The notes: a model not told the origin generated them from the letters alone. A stretch of 64,000 nucleotides of DNA from Gambelia wislizenii (GCA_030847615.1 JAUMIR010000003.1:57335001-57399000); one strand, 5' to 3'. Numbered from the stretch's first letter, positions 44,139 through 57,115 are shown. Numbers and translations are program-made.

Positions 44139-44552
44139 GGGCTTGTCTAGATAGCTATTTACCTCAGCTTGCCCCCCACCCAGTTTGGAGCCCTGCAGTC
44201 CAAATGGGTTTTTGCCCCATTTCACCTCTCGGCAGTCCTGACGATGCCTGAGGCAGAGCTGGGGTGAAGCCAGGGTAAAGCCCTTTAAAACATTTTATTT
44301 AAACACCTGGGAAAATCCACGTTATGTGGGAAAACCCAGATGGGGCCAGTGCAGGAACACAGGGTCTATACCTGCATGTCAGCCTGTATAGCCAGACGCC
44401 GCCACTGCTGGAGTGCTCTGAAGATAGGAAGGAGGCCCCCAGCATGTGAATAAGGCCCCCTGCATGTGACCAGGCTTGATCACATGCTAAGGGCTTCCTT
44501 CCAGAATATGCCAGTCGGAAGCCAGTGTATTCTGGCAGATCTAAACAAGCCC
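44139..44552. mobile_element. TIR element, family A (GGGCTTGTCTAGA ends)
   Basis: The left end GGGCTTGTCTAGATAGC and the right end GATCTAAACAAGCCC are imperfect inverted repeats, flanked by TAA on the left and TAC on the right. The interior aligns with the uninterrupted parts of 13406-14133: GCCTGAGGCAGAGCTGGGG, ACACCTGGGAAAATCCACG, CTATACCTGCATGTCAGCCTG, CTTGATCACATGCTAAGGGC. There is no transposase. Confidence 0.65.
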
Positions 44553-45096
44553 TACATCTTGGCAACTTCATTGGCTTCATTTACAAACATTTCTGAGTTA
44601 TTTTCTGCCTTTCTCTTCTTCCCTTTCCCTAAATAATTTTCTTTTAAAACACGGGCTTCCTTGTATTTAAAAAGGCATTTCCCAAGAATTTCTCAATAAG
44701 AGCTTTCTTCTGTGCCCTAACTGTACAGGCACATGTCAACAAAGCAAGGTTTTATTGAGTATTGTCACCTTGGGGGATTTAGGAAAGTAAAGCACCTTAC
44801 CGCTTAATATTTCCAGAGCTGGGTCTAAGGAAAGATTTCTTGGCTTTAAGGGCTTAGAAACACCCAAATGAGCTGAGTATTCAAATAAGAATTAGCTTGT
44901 AGTGACAGACTTTGCGGTTTCTAGTTTGGTAGGAGCAATTACAAAAAGGACCTTCCTTAGTTACTATTTTTTTTCTGCTCACAAATAGAATGAAGAATTT
45001 TGAAGCATCATTTACACATGTTTGCAATTTGAATCACAACATCTCATTTCCTTCTCTAAGAAAAAGAGCTCACAAAATGGCAGTATTTAGTATATA
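44553..45096. other. Unassigned sequence
   Basis: No recognised gene or repeat. Confidence 0.4.
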
Positions 45097-45309
45097 GTCA
45101 CCCCTCCATATCCATGGGTTCTGCACCCACAGATTCAATTAACCACAACTCAAATCAAAAACCAAATGTTTTGTTCACCATTTTATATAAGTGATGCCAT
45201 TTTACTACACCATTGTATATAATGGGGCTTGAGCATCCATAGATTTAAGTATCCATGGGGGGGGGTGTCCCAGAACCAATGTCCAGCAGATACAAAGTAA
45301 CCACTATAC
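45097..45309. mobile_element. Tigger-like MITE
   Basis: The left end GTCACCCCTCCATATCCATGGG and a right end reading GCAGATACAAAGTAACCACTA, with internal TTCTGCACCCACAGATTCAA and GATTTAAGTATCCATGGGGG, follow the plan of Tigger-like MITEs and of 17454-17621. TATA sequence lies next to both ends. Confidence 0.65.
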
Positions 45310-46500
45310 TGCTTCCTTCACCATGGATAAAATACTTTTGCTCAGAAACATTAAAGACTACCTCTGAGAATATTTTTATGTAACTTTACAATAACATTAC
45401 ATTTGGAAGATTTGGTGGATCCAGAGTTTTAAAAATAATATGTATGACAATGAGATTTCAATGTAAGGCCTTCTCAACAGTTTTATTGACTTTGTATTAT
45501 TGTTGTCTTAAACTAAACCAGTGTATGGAATGGGACAGACTAGATAACTTAATGAAAAACTGGGGGGAAATTGTAGCAATGAAAATGCTCTGATTTGTGA
45601 TGCACTACAGTATACAATTGGACCCTTTCTTGCCTTTTTGATCATGCTGAATTTTTAAGAGCTTGATACCATGTGAACTAAAAACTCTTGTTTGCCTGGA
45701 ACTGCTCCTATGTTCTGACCACTGGGTGCCACCATTGCTCCAGTGGAGCAACAAAATATATGTCACACTGAGATTAGGGAGATGCTTCAATTAGATTTTC
45801 AAGCCCTGGTATTTTATGCTAATATTCTGTCATTCCAAGAAGTCTCCAGTGAACTATGATGGGTGCACTTGGGACTAACAATTTTTTCCCACTCTCTTTC
45901 TTTATCTTTCATAAAGTGTTTCTTCTTGTTAATTTTGATGTCATTATTACCATTTGTACCGTTAATAGTTTGCCACTGTTATTCATATTTGACTGGTCAG
46001 AAATTCAGGCTGAAAGTTAGTGTGTGTGCATGTGTGCATAGGCTAAGCAGAGAATTGGAACTTAGTTTGGCCAAGTAAACTGCCAAAGTATTTTTTTTAA
46101 AAACAACAACCAGAACACAAGTGATAAGTTGTACAAAATGTTATATTTAATAGTTGCTGGGAAACACAAAGTATATTTGGAGAACAAGGTCTATATTACT
46201 TTTTTGTTTTGTTGGCATCCTGTCAGTGATATAAGCCTGTTTTACATGTATGTATGTATTTATCTTTTTATTTTTTTGAACAGGGTATGATAAAAGCCAA
46301 CCTGCTGCTATGAGGGAGGGAGAGGTGGTCTCTCATCTCTCTGTAAGTTTGCACATACTCAACTCCAGAAAAGTAATGCCCCTTGAGATCCAAGCTGTTC
46401 TTGTCCTGTGGAGGCTATTGATCCCTTTCTTGGGCAAAGATCATTGAATTTCTCAAGAAGCCTCTGTACTGTTACATCTGATAAAACTTAAGTATATTTA
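45310..46500. other. Unassigned sequence
   Basis: No recognised gene or repeat. Confidence 0.4.
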
Positions 46501-47115
46501 GGACGTTATCACATGAGCCTGTTGTCTCACCACAACTGCATTATTTAAGAAAACAGAAATGCTACCAGTTTGGGAGCATTCATTATCACACTTCTCTGGA
46601 ATAGTGTGAAGTTACTGGTTTGGGGATCTATGGCCCCATGCGTCCTCTTCTGCATGGCCTCATTAACCCCACCTCCCTGCCCTATGCCCTACCCAGCATG
46701 CCTTTCAGGTTTTTCTTAATTTTTATTTTTATTTTTAACATATTTTTAGAGTTATGTAAATGTGATTTAATAAAAAAGAAAGGAATTTTTTAAAAAAGAA
46801 GAAAGACAACCTGCTTGGGAATAGTGAGGAGGAAGAGGAGGAGGGGGAGAGGAGGAAAATCATACCCACTGAAACCATGTGACTGTGCAAGATTGGAACT
46901 GCAATGGGAGGAACTTATCACGCTGGAGGACTAGCAAAAAAGCAGTGTGATTGGGAGCTTATTGATGGCGTTTTCAGTTAATGAAGAGGGACACTCTAGC
47001 AACACTTTGAAGGCAAAACAGCAATGAGAAAGAGATGACATTGTGTGAAAAGCATGGCCAAAGACACTATTTTCCAGCTTTAATTGTGGTTTACAAGCCT
47101 TGCCTGATAATATCC
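46501..47115. mobile_element. 615-bp TIR element, family H-like
   Basis: The left end GGACGTTATCACATGAGC and the right end GCCTGATAATATCC are imperfect inverted repeats, flanked by TTA and TCA respectively. The ends resemble those at 61515 (GGAGAAGATTATCGGACA). No transposase is visible and the interior is not obviously shared with the other copies. Confidence 0.45.
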
Positions 47116-47582
47116 TCAGCATAACTAACTAATGAACTAAGTACATACTTAGAAACCTCTCCTAGGCCATCCCCTCAAACCTGTCAGAAACATAATTCAA
47201 CCATTCTCAAATTACAGGCAGAATAAACTTTCTTCCAATGCAGCTGATGCCCATTAAAATAGGTGGGGTGGGATGAGGAGTTAAAATCATGGCATTAGTA
47301 TCACAATTGTGACTGTGTAGTTATTGTGAATACAGAAGTTAGCATCCATATTGGAAACTGATTGTGTTTTGTAAGTGTTTGCAGGGAGTCACAGTGATGG
47401 TAGCAAGAACAGCAATTCTTCTCAAATTTCAATCCAAACCAGAAGGAAAAATCAAAATCAGGGCTTGAAAAGTTAATGTCTCCTTTGATACATGCTTTAT
47501 GAGCCATCAAACTCTGATGTTTGCTAATATGGCACTTGCCCGGGCAGGTTTTTCACATTTCCACAACAGCTGGGAATCACTG
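47116..47582. other. Unassigned sequence
   Basis: No recognised gene or repeat. Confidence 0.4.
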
Positions 47583-47715
47583 ACATACTGGCAGATGACT
47601 AGAATATTGGACTGGACTTAGCAGATCCAGGTTCAAGTCTCCACTGGTAACCTTGGGCCAACCACTGCCCCTTAGCCTGACTTCTCCTACAAGGGCCAAA
47701 TCCCTTTTCTTCTGC
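47583..47715 (+). mobile_element. Diverged tRNA-derived SINE
   Basis: TGGCAGATGACTAGAATATTGGACT is a degraded A-box region, CAGGTTCAAGTCTCCA the B-box region, and GGTAACCTTGGGCCAACCACT corresponds to the GGTGACCTTGGGCAAG body block of the 7188 SINE. It is an older copy; the 3' tail is not clear. Confidence 0.6.
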
Positions 47716-48569
47716 GGTGTAGTTATGGATGGAAGAAAAAGTACCCAGCAGCAGCACTACAAAAAGATGAGAGCTGGCAGCAGCAGTGAGAGGGGTGATC
47801 AGTCAGCTACAAGTTAACTATAGCTTTATAGCTTTGTAGGGGGAGATCTAGGGGGTGAATCTATCAGTTTTACTTTCTCCCATATTCATTTGTTTGATTT
47901 CTCAGATCTGGCTATCAGATGGATAATAAACTTTGTGAATGTTAGAAAATTCTTCCAAAAAAAGTGAAACCACAACATTCTCACTCATCACTTGATAACC
48001 AGCACCCTTCTCATGGTTTCATTATTTCTGAAGAATAAAAAGGTCTATACAAAGTCAGTCTTAATATAGTTCCCAGACCATCCAAAGTAAATGATTTTTG
48101 GCATAAATCTTAGATTCTAAACTTGCCATAAAACATGCTGAATCTGCCCTGGTTAGCAGGGGTTCCCTTGTGCTACAGCAAGTTTTCCTATTCCCTTCCC
48201 CCATACTGCTCTAGGAAAAGCCTTTTTCTCTGCTTTTTTTTTTTACCAAATTTCCACTCCAGGAAGCTTTCTTTGTTCATTCCTTTACTTCAAATAAAGA
48301 GCCCATGTGTGTAAAGAGATGTCCCAACTTCAGAACATCAATCCCAAATTATGGGAAAGGTGTGGGGTGTATGAGTGCAGCCCTATTCTCCTCTCAATGC
48401 AATGTTAACTGTGTTAGCTAATAAAGACTGGCTGGAGCTCAGGTATTCTGCATAAGAAATGTTCTCCTCCAAGAGGAGCTCACCAAGAGAAATGAAGGTA
48501 AGCACCTTACATAATTAGATGTAAAGAAAATTGCCAAAACTTTTACAACTGATCATAATGCTGAATCCT
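47716..48569. other. Unassigned sequence
   Basis: No recognised gene or repeat. Confidence 0.4.
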
Positions 48570-48700
48570 ATTTATTTATGTATTTATTTATTTAGAGTAT
48601 TTATACCTTGCTCTTCAACCACAAAGGCTCTCAGAGCAGCTTACAAGTTGTTATTTTGACAGTTCCCTGCCCGTGGGCTTACAATTTAAATAAGGCACGA
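48570..48700 (-). mobile_element. L2-like LINE tail, reverse orientation
   Basis: TTTATTTATTTAGAGTATTTATACC...GCTCTCAGAGCAGCTTACAA is a diverged reverse form of the GGCGGGATATAAATA tail with its GTAAGCCGCCTTGAGT block. The GGGCTTACAATTTAAATAAGG continuation is also common next to such tails in reptile genomes. Confidence 0.45.
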
Positions 48701-49629
48701 AACTCAGGTAGATGGGAGAATTAATTGCAGAAAATAGTGCATTAACTCACCATTGCAGCAGTGTTCATTAGTCTCCATGATGCATTCGCTTAGATCGCTG
48801 GCATGGGAAGCTATCCATGTTTGAAGTTCACACAGAGCACACCAACAAGTAAAGATGGTGGCCATGCATGAATTACTTGTGTTATTATTCTCCAAAAGTT
48901 CCCTCTGTTTCCCCTCCTCCCCTTGTTAAATCAGAGATGCAGAAGAGCAATCTTCTCCTATTTTATTTTATTTTATTTTATTTTATTTTTTGCTTTGCTG
49001 CTCCAAGAGAACACACACTTTCTTCCATGAAAATCAACAATGGTGGCTCCGGCTACTTCATCGCTGGTAAGCCCACCTTCACGCATGCCTGACCAACCAC
49101 GTTTTGACTTCTGGAATGTGCCCAAATTTGAATTGGTTGTTCAAATGGGCTAAAATGTGCATTTCTACATATATGTGTGTGTGTGTGTGTGTGTATACTT
49201 CAGGATAAACAGTGAAGGCTGTAATCGTGCAGTACTTGGAGTTTTTGGCCCCTCTCCTTTTGAATATGGTGAATCCTTGCAGGAGGTCATCTTGGCAAAA
49301 AGTATTCCCCTTGCATTCCGTGAGGATTTTTTTCATTGTCTAAACAAAACCAAGGAAAAGGGAATGGCAGTGGGAGAGGGATTAAGTCTAGCAGATACTG
49401 CCAGTTCTTCTCTCCCTCTGAGACCACAGCAGTGGCATTTGGGATGGAGGAAGGGCCTTTCATCTGCTTCTGAATCCTAGGCACCATGTTGGGTCAAGCA
49501 TGAGACACACTGGTGATAGTGCCTTTTCCTGGTTGAATCACATTGCAGATATGGTTATTCTTTGCATTATTTCTCAATGTCATCCCCTTGTTTGTTTATT
49601 CTGACAAGCAAATGTGGCAGGATCATTTT

Positions 49630-49683
<54 letters not shown>

Positions 49684-52556
49684 AAGAACTTCTAGTCATG
49701 TGACATTCCCACTGTAAAAAAACAGCCTGAAGAACCTTTTTATTGCCAAGTTTTAAATTACTGAAAAATTAACTTTAGAACAAAAACACAGATTCAGACT
49801 ATAGAAATCCCATCAATGACATAATTCTGTCCCCTATAGCACAATAAGCCATATGGACTTGGATTCTTTTACTATTTGTTAAGACATCATTTTCTGCTTC
49901 TGAGCTCACTCTCTAGGTAAAGGCTTCAGCACCACAGGGAGCAGAAACTCAAGACAAGTTTCTACTTAGTACTTAAAAAGCAATTAAATCCTTAATTAGA
50001 AATTCCAAACATATCCAGGTTTGATTATTTGGATGGGAAAAGCTGTCAGTTTAAATTTCTCTCACATTCTGATGTTGTTAATTTTTGGTAAATTCTGAAA
50101 GGTTAACTAAAATAAAATTCTCACTCATCTCTATTGGTTATGGAGCTATGACAAGAGTACCTGAGATAGGGGAAACCTGTTCCTTGGTATAGTAAGCAAA
50201 CAATAGCATATTCCTTCCTTTCCTTGGCTGCTGGATGAGTCTTGCCATGGGTAGAAAAAAAGTATGTCTTTAATGAATTTGTAGGTGCCTGTGGGAACAT
50301 GACAGTGTTTCTTCTTCTTCTTCTGTATCCCATTAAGAGGATACAGGAGAGAGAGAAGGGGATAAAAGCACCACATCATTGTATGTACTTACTGCTATTA
50401 ACTACATGAAGTTAATGAAGATAAGAGTGTCAAATGAGACAGGTGCTACAAGTGTTGCTTCTCATAGGCTTAAGTACCACAGATATACTTTCTTTTCCAG
50501 CAAAGACCACAGCCACAAGCCAGAGGAAGAAGGCAAAAGAACCAAAAAGCTCAAGTCTAATCCTCTACCACATGATTGCATGTAGCAGCTCAATGTCTCC
50601 TAAATATTGGGAAAGTTGAACTTGTGGCCAGACTGCCAATGCATGTTAGGGTATAGTGACTGGGATAATGATTCCCAGACTCTGGAAATCATAATATCAT
50701 TCTACCCAGGATGGTCATGATACAACTGAATCTTATTAGGAAGGATAAGCAGCTACTGCTTTCCAGGACAGCAAGGTCCCTGCCAGGGTATAGAAGTGCA
50801 AATTCCCAGTGTCTTGCCACTTGAGGTGACCACCTCACTCCATCTAATGGCTGAAGTGGCCCTGCCTGCCTGTATGCTTGTTTTGAACAATTAGACCTGT
50901 ATCCAACAAAAGGTAGAGTTACTTTTCCTTGTGTTCTTAGGAGCTGATTCTACAAGCAGTTTCAGATGTGCTCAGGGAATCTGTTTAACATGGATTTTTG
51001 GGGGGCTTTGTTCCTTGGATAGCTTTGGACCTGCCCCCATGCGTTGGAGGAGAAGCAAATTTTCCTCTTCCATGCTGTTAAAACTATTTCATGGTCCAAA
51101 TGGGGCTTCAAACTTTCCTGAGCAACAGCTTCCATCTGAACTGAAAGGTTTTTTGATCTGTGAATTTATTCATTTATGTTTTTCTTATTATATGTGAAGA
51201 AGGAGATGTATGTAGATTCCTTGGCTAACTGCTGAATCCTATTGAATTCAAGTGGTGACAGCAGGCAGCTTCCCTGTCAATGGGGAGGAGAATCTGCTCT
51301 GGTCATTAGTCTGAGCTTTAAATGTGGTGCCCAAGGTATAGAACTATTTTGGGATAGGGTTCCGCAGCATGGAAAGCTCTTTAAAACCCTACAGCGGATT
51401 CAGCTCCCAGTGGAAATCATCAGCTACCGCTGAATTCAGTGGGAATTAAACGTAATGTTTCTAATAAAAATAAAAGTAAAACACCCCACAGAATTCAATG
51501 GAGAGAAAATGAGAATTCTATGGCTAGGTTGGCTGCCCAAATACAACATTTTTTCCACCTATCATTTTTGCAATAATTAATAATTTGCACAGACAGGAAC
51601 GGAGGATTGTAGTACAGATTGCTGGTTAAATCTTTCAGTGATTGATTATGTCAAGACACAAGAGCAATTTCGTTCCTTAAAATGATATGATTCAAAGTGT
51701 TATCTTCTAGATAAATGAACCAAATCAGACATTCAAAATGAGCTGTATAATTTAGGAGGTGTACTTAGATATAGTGAAAATATCACTTTTGTACAATGCC
51801 AAGGATTGTATTTTTACCAGCTTTAAGTACTTTTACTTGAAATTGTGTTTTACCCAAATCAACTTGTGTTGGTATCTCTGCAAATAAAGTGGTATGCAAA
51901 CAAAGATGGAACTACTCTACCTAAGCCAGCAGAAATGATACGAGTAATAGTGACTTCTTTTCCCTGCCTACTGCTGCAATGAATACCTGAAAGAAAGAAA
52001 AAAACTTGTTCAAGTTTGTACCACACAGCTCACCTACTCAAATCTCAGTAATGAAGTTGGCTCCCCAGTTATCCTAGCATTCAACACACAAAAATGGCTC
52101 TAATTTTTTTTAAAGAATTGCATACTTTGCCAAAGAACACAATTTTCTCCTCCCCATTCTGTCCTCCCAATCTTGATAGACTTGTGTGCGTATCATGTTA
52201 ACATGGACTTTTTTTCCTTTTTTTGCTAAACATCACCAACAATATTGGTTAGGAAAAATTGACCCCCAGTCCTCCTAATTTTCTACTCCAAATTATCGTT
52301 TTAAAATTATAAACTAGGTGAACATGACTTAGCTGCTTGGTGGGGAAAGAGAGTGGGGAAGGAGTGGAGGAATTGCTGAACCTGGATTCTACCCAGAAGG
52401 AACAGCTGGTAGTGTGATTTCAGTCCCTTTTAAATAAACAGTGTATACTGCTATATTTGTCTGAGAATCTACTAGGGTACAGTCTCTGTTTGCCCAACTA
52501 GTTTGCTATCTAGTGCAGTGAAATTTCATTTTCTTAGACTTACTCTGCTTCTGAGC
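48701..52556. other. Unassigned sequence with several microsatellites
   Basis: About 3.8 kb without a recognised gene or element. It contains (TTTTA)n at 48958-48989, (GT)n at 49174-49194, (CTT)n at about 50308-50324 and a (TC)n(AC)n compound tract at 49634-49682. The open frame at 49157-49480 begins inside the (GT)n tract and has no domain signature. Confidence 0.5.
49634..49682. repeat. Compound (TC)n(AC)n microsatellite
   Basis: About 14 TC units followed directly by about 10 AC units. Confidence 0.95.
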
Positions 52557-53125
52557 TAATGGTTGGAGTGTTTGACTATGGAGATTTTCAGACCGCATTT
52601 CAGCGTGCCTAGCGCGGGAGGAACTTTCGGGAGAGGGACGGCGATCTTGTGCGGCAGGGGGGCATTTTCGGATCCCGTTGTCCCTCTCCCGAAACCATCT
52701 GTGTCACTTCCGTGAAGCTTCGGAAGCCGCAGAGCCATATTTTAATCACGGAGGTTGCCCGTGATTAAAATATGGCTCTGCGGCTTCTGAAGCTTCACAG
52801 AAGTGACACGGATGGTTTCGGGAGAGGGACAACGGCGTCCAAAAATGCCCCCCTGCCGCGCAAGACCGCCGTCCCTCTCCCAAAAGCTCCTCCCGCTCTA
52901 GGCACGCTGAAACGCGGTCTGAAAATCTCCTAGGACTCTAGGAGGACAAGATTTGAATTTCCATTCAGCCATAGAGACCCACTGGTGACCTTGCAAAGGC
53001 CACATACTCTTAACCTTAGAGGAAGTAAATGACAAAGCTAGTTTGAATAAATCTTGCCAAGAAAACTCAATGAGGTGGTCACCATAAGTCAGAGACAGCT
53101 TGAAGGCATATAACAGCAACAACTC
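52557..53125 (+). mobile_element. tRNA-derived SINE split by a hairpin MITE
   Basis: The head AATGGTTGGAGTGTTTGACTAT (52559-52579) is the A-box region. After the MITE the sequence resumes TAGGACTCTAGGAGGACAAGATTTGAA (B-box region, diverged), then CCCACTGGTGACCTTGCAAAGG, TCTTGCCAAGAAAACTC and the 3' end CACCATAAGTCAGAGACAGCTTGAAGGC ending in AACAGCAACAAC. This is the 7188 family with the complete body. The MITE insertion therefore post-dates the SINE. Confidence 0.75.
52580..52930. mobile_element. 351-bp palindromic MITE, family H
   Basis: Ends GGAGATTTTCAGAC and GTCTGAAAATCTCC, flanked by TAT (52577-52579) and TAG (52931-52933). The two arms of about 170 bp are nearly perfect inverted copies around a 9-nt loop (52751-52759). 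The inner stem pairs CATATTTTAATCACG with CGTGATTAAAATATG. It is GC- and CpG-rich compared with its surroundings, suggesting recent insertion. The homologue at 33609 has the same length but more mismatches between its arms. Confidence 0.9.
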
Positions 53126-54734
53126 TAGTTGTCACACTGTCTTTTTTTTTTAATTAAAACTCATCCAGAAAATTGAATATTTGGGATTGGATAGAACACA
53201 GAAGAAAGCAAGGGAAGGAATAACAGTACTATCCCCCCCCCAACTACTTGTTTTAAAAATCCTATAATAGTGAACAAAGCTTTAGTTCATTCATCTTCTG
53301 GGTCCCACATGGTCCAACTCAATTTTCTCCCCATAATTATCTAAATATTTTGGCTTTTTTTAAAAAAAAAAAGTTAAAGGATCTTTTAGAAACAGTGTAT
53401 ATATAAAACAGTAAATCACATAAGTACTGTCAAAGACTAAGAGCACATTCAGTTTAGGTTTATCGCAGAGTTAAACATTTGCAACTGCTCCTGTGGGGCA
53501 AGTTACTCTTGAATAGCTGTGTCTCATACTTGAGCCAGGTGTGTCAAGCAGTCTTGAGGCATCAAAGTAATACACTCTGCTTACCCAGACATTAGTTTCC
53601 TTGGAATGAGAGACTTTCTAAGGAGAATGTTTTGGTTACATATGTAACTATGACAAGAACTCCTATATTAATATATAAAACATGCCAAGAAAGTCATTCT
53701 CCTTCTAACAGATTGGAATTTGTGAATATGTCCTGATTCATCGTTTTGCTTTCCAATCTTCTATAGATTTTTGTTTGTTTGTTTTTATGTGTTAGCGTGC
53801 CCTGGGCACTCTGTTCATGCTCAGAGGGATCCAGGCAGCCAAAAAGAATATAGCAGAGTAGTGGAATACCTATTTGCCCAGCGATAGCCCATAAAATCCC
53901 AATAAAGTACACAAACACGCAGATGGTGCCTAAAACTACTAACATTTACTGGTACATAGTAAAATATATACAGATAAACAGAGAATTCTCTCTGTGGAAA
54001 ACATCAGAACTTAGCAGCTTTGGCTACTGCACAGCCCAAAAGTCAGCTTGCAACTCATTCACAGTCTCAAAGCATGTAAAATAACATCCTGCCTCAGTGA
54101 GACATACACTATTTCCCATTCAGATTACATGGACAAAAATGGACACTTCCTTTAGCTTCAAGGCTAAGTTCTCAGGTTACATACCCATAATATAGACCAG
54201 GTGCAGCCTTGTTTACACAGTATGCCCCCGTAGGCAAGTATGTTGCTTTGTTTGCTCTGTTTCTCTTTACAGCATGAATTTATCAGACTGCATATCCCAT
54301 CATACTCTGACATGTTTAAGAAGAGCTATTTGATCTCTGTATAGATAATTTAAAATTACTACCACTGTTTTTTTGGGGTATTATCATTGATAAAGTCAGA
54401 TTTGCATACATCTATTCACTTGCAGAGAGACTGTCCAGTTTTTCTCCTGCTAGTGAGTTTCCAATAAGCAACTGGTTAGCCAGTGTATGAACAGAATGTT
54501 GGAAGATGAGCCTTTGATCTGATCGGGAATAGCTCTGTTGAGAAATGTGAGAAATAGTAGCAGATATCTCAAGAAGAGCAATCAATTCATCAAGCAGAAG
54601 ATGAAGAACAACCAGTCCCATGAACACACCCACACAGGGTCTAGAAGAGAAAAGAAACAGCTCAGTCTTCTTTGTAAAACATATAAAAATAGCTTACCAA
54701 CTAAAACCTACCTACCCACCACCATCACAAACAT
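53126..54734. other. Unassigned sequence
   Basis: No recognised gene or repeat. A minus-strand open frame at 53694-53945 encodes a hydrophobic stretch (about 30 residues, membrane-like) followed by a polar tail, but it matches no family I know. Confidence 0.45.
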
Positions 54735-55095
54735 GGCTGGTGGGGATATAAGAGAGGGCCTTCTCGGTAACTGCCCCTGGACTCTGGAACTCTGAAGGCC
54801 AGAATGGTTCCCTCCCTGCTGTCCCTCCATCACCAGGCAAAGATCTTTTTATTCTGACAGGTGTTTAAAATTAAGTTTTAAAAGAATGGGCTGAGGATGC
54901 TGTATTGTTTTAGAACGAACAGTTTTAAAAGCATTGTATCTCTTAATGGTATTTTATCTTTTAAAGCGTTGTTGTAAATTATTTTAATACTGTTAATGCT
55001 CACTTTTTTTGCATGTTTTGTATTTTTTAAAAATTGTAAACCACCTTGAGTCCCAATTTTGGGGAAAGGCAGGATACAAATAAATATAGATGTAA
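54735..55095 (+). mobile_element. L2-like LINE 3' end (end of ORF2, 3' UTR, tail)
   Basis: The sequence at about 54745-54800 translates to a degraded form of the L2 C-terminal region (GPLLGNCPWTLEL followed by PEWFPPCCPSI; family members read AFSV-APRLWNSLP). A T-rich 3' UTR follows and ends in TTGTAAACCACCTTGAGTCCC and GGAAAGGCAGGATACAAATAAATA. It is a 5'-truncated, non-coding copy. A (GGT)n tract (55099-55129) directly follows. Confidence 0.65.
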
Positions 55096-56434
55096 TGATA
55101 GTGGTGGTGGTGTGTGGTGGTGGTGATGGCCTAACAGAATAGAGAGAGCGAAAAGAAAAATGAGTGCAGGTTAGAGTAATGCAGGAAGAGAGGGGATATG
55201 GTAAAACAAGCAAACAAGCAGTAAGTCACCATGAAAATACTGTATACTGTGCATAAGCTCCTATAAATAACATGCAAACTAACAGTTAGTGAGTATGGGA
55301 ATAAGAAGGTTGCTTATACTAATAGGATATTTTGTTATGATCAGCAGCACCATGGTTCTCAATACTGCTTCTAGTCATTGTGGACTAGACAGACTTTTTG
55401 TTTGACCTAGCAGGATTTTTCTCATGATTTTCTGAAATTTGTTTTTGTCAGGGTAATATTGCTTTAAGTGCAAAAGGAAAAATGTTGGAGTAACAGACCA
55501 CAGACTAGCACAGCTGAAGTGGGGTTGATCATAGCTGTGGCTAGGCAAAGGGCTGACAATCAAACAACTTTATATAGTTAAACCACAAGATGCATTATGT
55601 GTGGGTTGGTGTTGTCAAGAGGAGAGTTGGTGGATGTTGGAGAATTTCTGTTGAGTTTGTTAATGAGGTTTGCTGTGTATATACTGTGTTTGTTTATGCT
55701 GTAACTGAAGATAAAGACCTCTAGATATCTTTGGATGAACCTTGCTGCCTGTAAGTCTTTTTGTGTGTGAAAGTGGGTCAGAGCAGTGCAATGGCTGCTA
55801 GCTAAAGCTTTTGTTTTTGTGCCATTTCTGCTGCACACTTCTGCTGTTTGGCTGCTCCTGGGTTATTCTGTCTCCAGGTTGTGCCAGGTGCTTCTCAGTG
55901 GGCCTATACTGAGTGGACAGTTTTAACTTGACATTTCACATTTGTAACCCACATTCACAATGTGTTGTTCCTTTCCTTACTTGCTAAACAGCAAACAATC
56001 CTTTTGTAAAATGAAGCAGGCTGCCAACATAACGTGCTTTATTATTCAAGTACAGAGAATGTGTAAAACAGAACTGTCAAACAAGGTGCATATTGATTTG
56101 GCTTTGTAGACACATGATTGATATCAAAAGCCTTATCTTTTGTGAGCTTACTACACAGCAATGGTGAGCTGAATTTAATTTAATCAGCCACTGATATGTA
56201 AGCTCTGTACTTAAAAAATTGTGGGAACTGAACTAAAAGCTATTACAAGTTGCTTTTGTTCGGATGAAGTTGTGGAGAGAGAAACATTTCCAGTAAAACT
56301 GAGTAAGGTACATAAATCTATATATGGGGACCAGTTTAGTTAGTCTTGCCAGTTGCAGCTGGTGGATTACATATCTCTGGGGTAGCCTTTCCCAATCTGA
56401 GCATCCTTTTCCAATCTAGTCCTCTGCAGATATG
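55096..56434. other. Unassigned sequence
   Basis: Contains a GGT-rich tract at 55099-55129. No gene or element is recognised. Confidence 0.45.
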
Positions 56435-56525
56435 TGTGTGTGTGTGCCTTTAAATCTCCTGTGGCCTTATGGTGACCCCATGAATTTCATGGGATTTTCT
56501 TAGGCAAGGAAAAATCAACCAGGCT
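56435..56525 (-). mobile_element. SINE 3'-half fragment
   Basis: GTGTGTGCCTTTAAATCTCCTGTGGCCTTATGGTGACCCCATGAATTTCATGGGATTTTC is the reverse complement of the 3' half of the (AAC)n-tailed tRNA-SINE family. Only the 3' portion is present. Confidence 0.55.
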
Positions 56526-57084
56526 GACCTAGCTTTAAGTTCCTTAATTTGGCTCCCTATGGTCCCCCTTTTCGATCCTTTTTTTGGATTTGGGTCCTTG
56601 GACCTCTAGGTGGCCTTAGTGTGGATAATCTGTTTAAAAGTTGTTTCTTTAATGGTAAGTGTGACCACCCTTTGATTCATGGTAAAAGATGCCAACCAGA
56701 GACAGGTTTAACAGATTAACAAGCAGTTCAACTTTGTTTATTATATGATACAGAATATTTGATACTTTAAACCAGTTCTAGTGCTTAGTTCCAAACAGAT
56801 AACAGAATTCATGCTAGCTATTATCAGACCTCTTTTCCTTCATTCACTTAACATCATTCAGACACATCTGCTTTCCACCAACTCTCTCAAGTGTCAACTC
56901 TAAATTGTCAATGTCAACTGAACTTTTACAAACTCTTTCTACAGAGGCCCCTCCTGCCCATCACAAAGGACTCTGTGCTGGGTTTGGCTGCCTTCTTTTA
57001 TCCCCACTCATTGCTTCTTATTCATCCATCAAAGCACAACTCAGTAACATATTGGCAAGTCCCCCCCTCTGTTATCAGTTATTC

Positions 57085-57115
<31 letters not shown>

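Noticed and set aside
49157..49480. 107-codon plus-strand frame considered as an exon
   Set aside because: Begins inside a (GT)n microsatellite and shows no domain; no clear splice sites or homologous partner.
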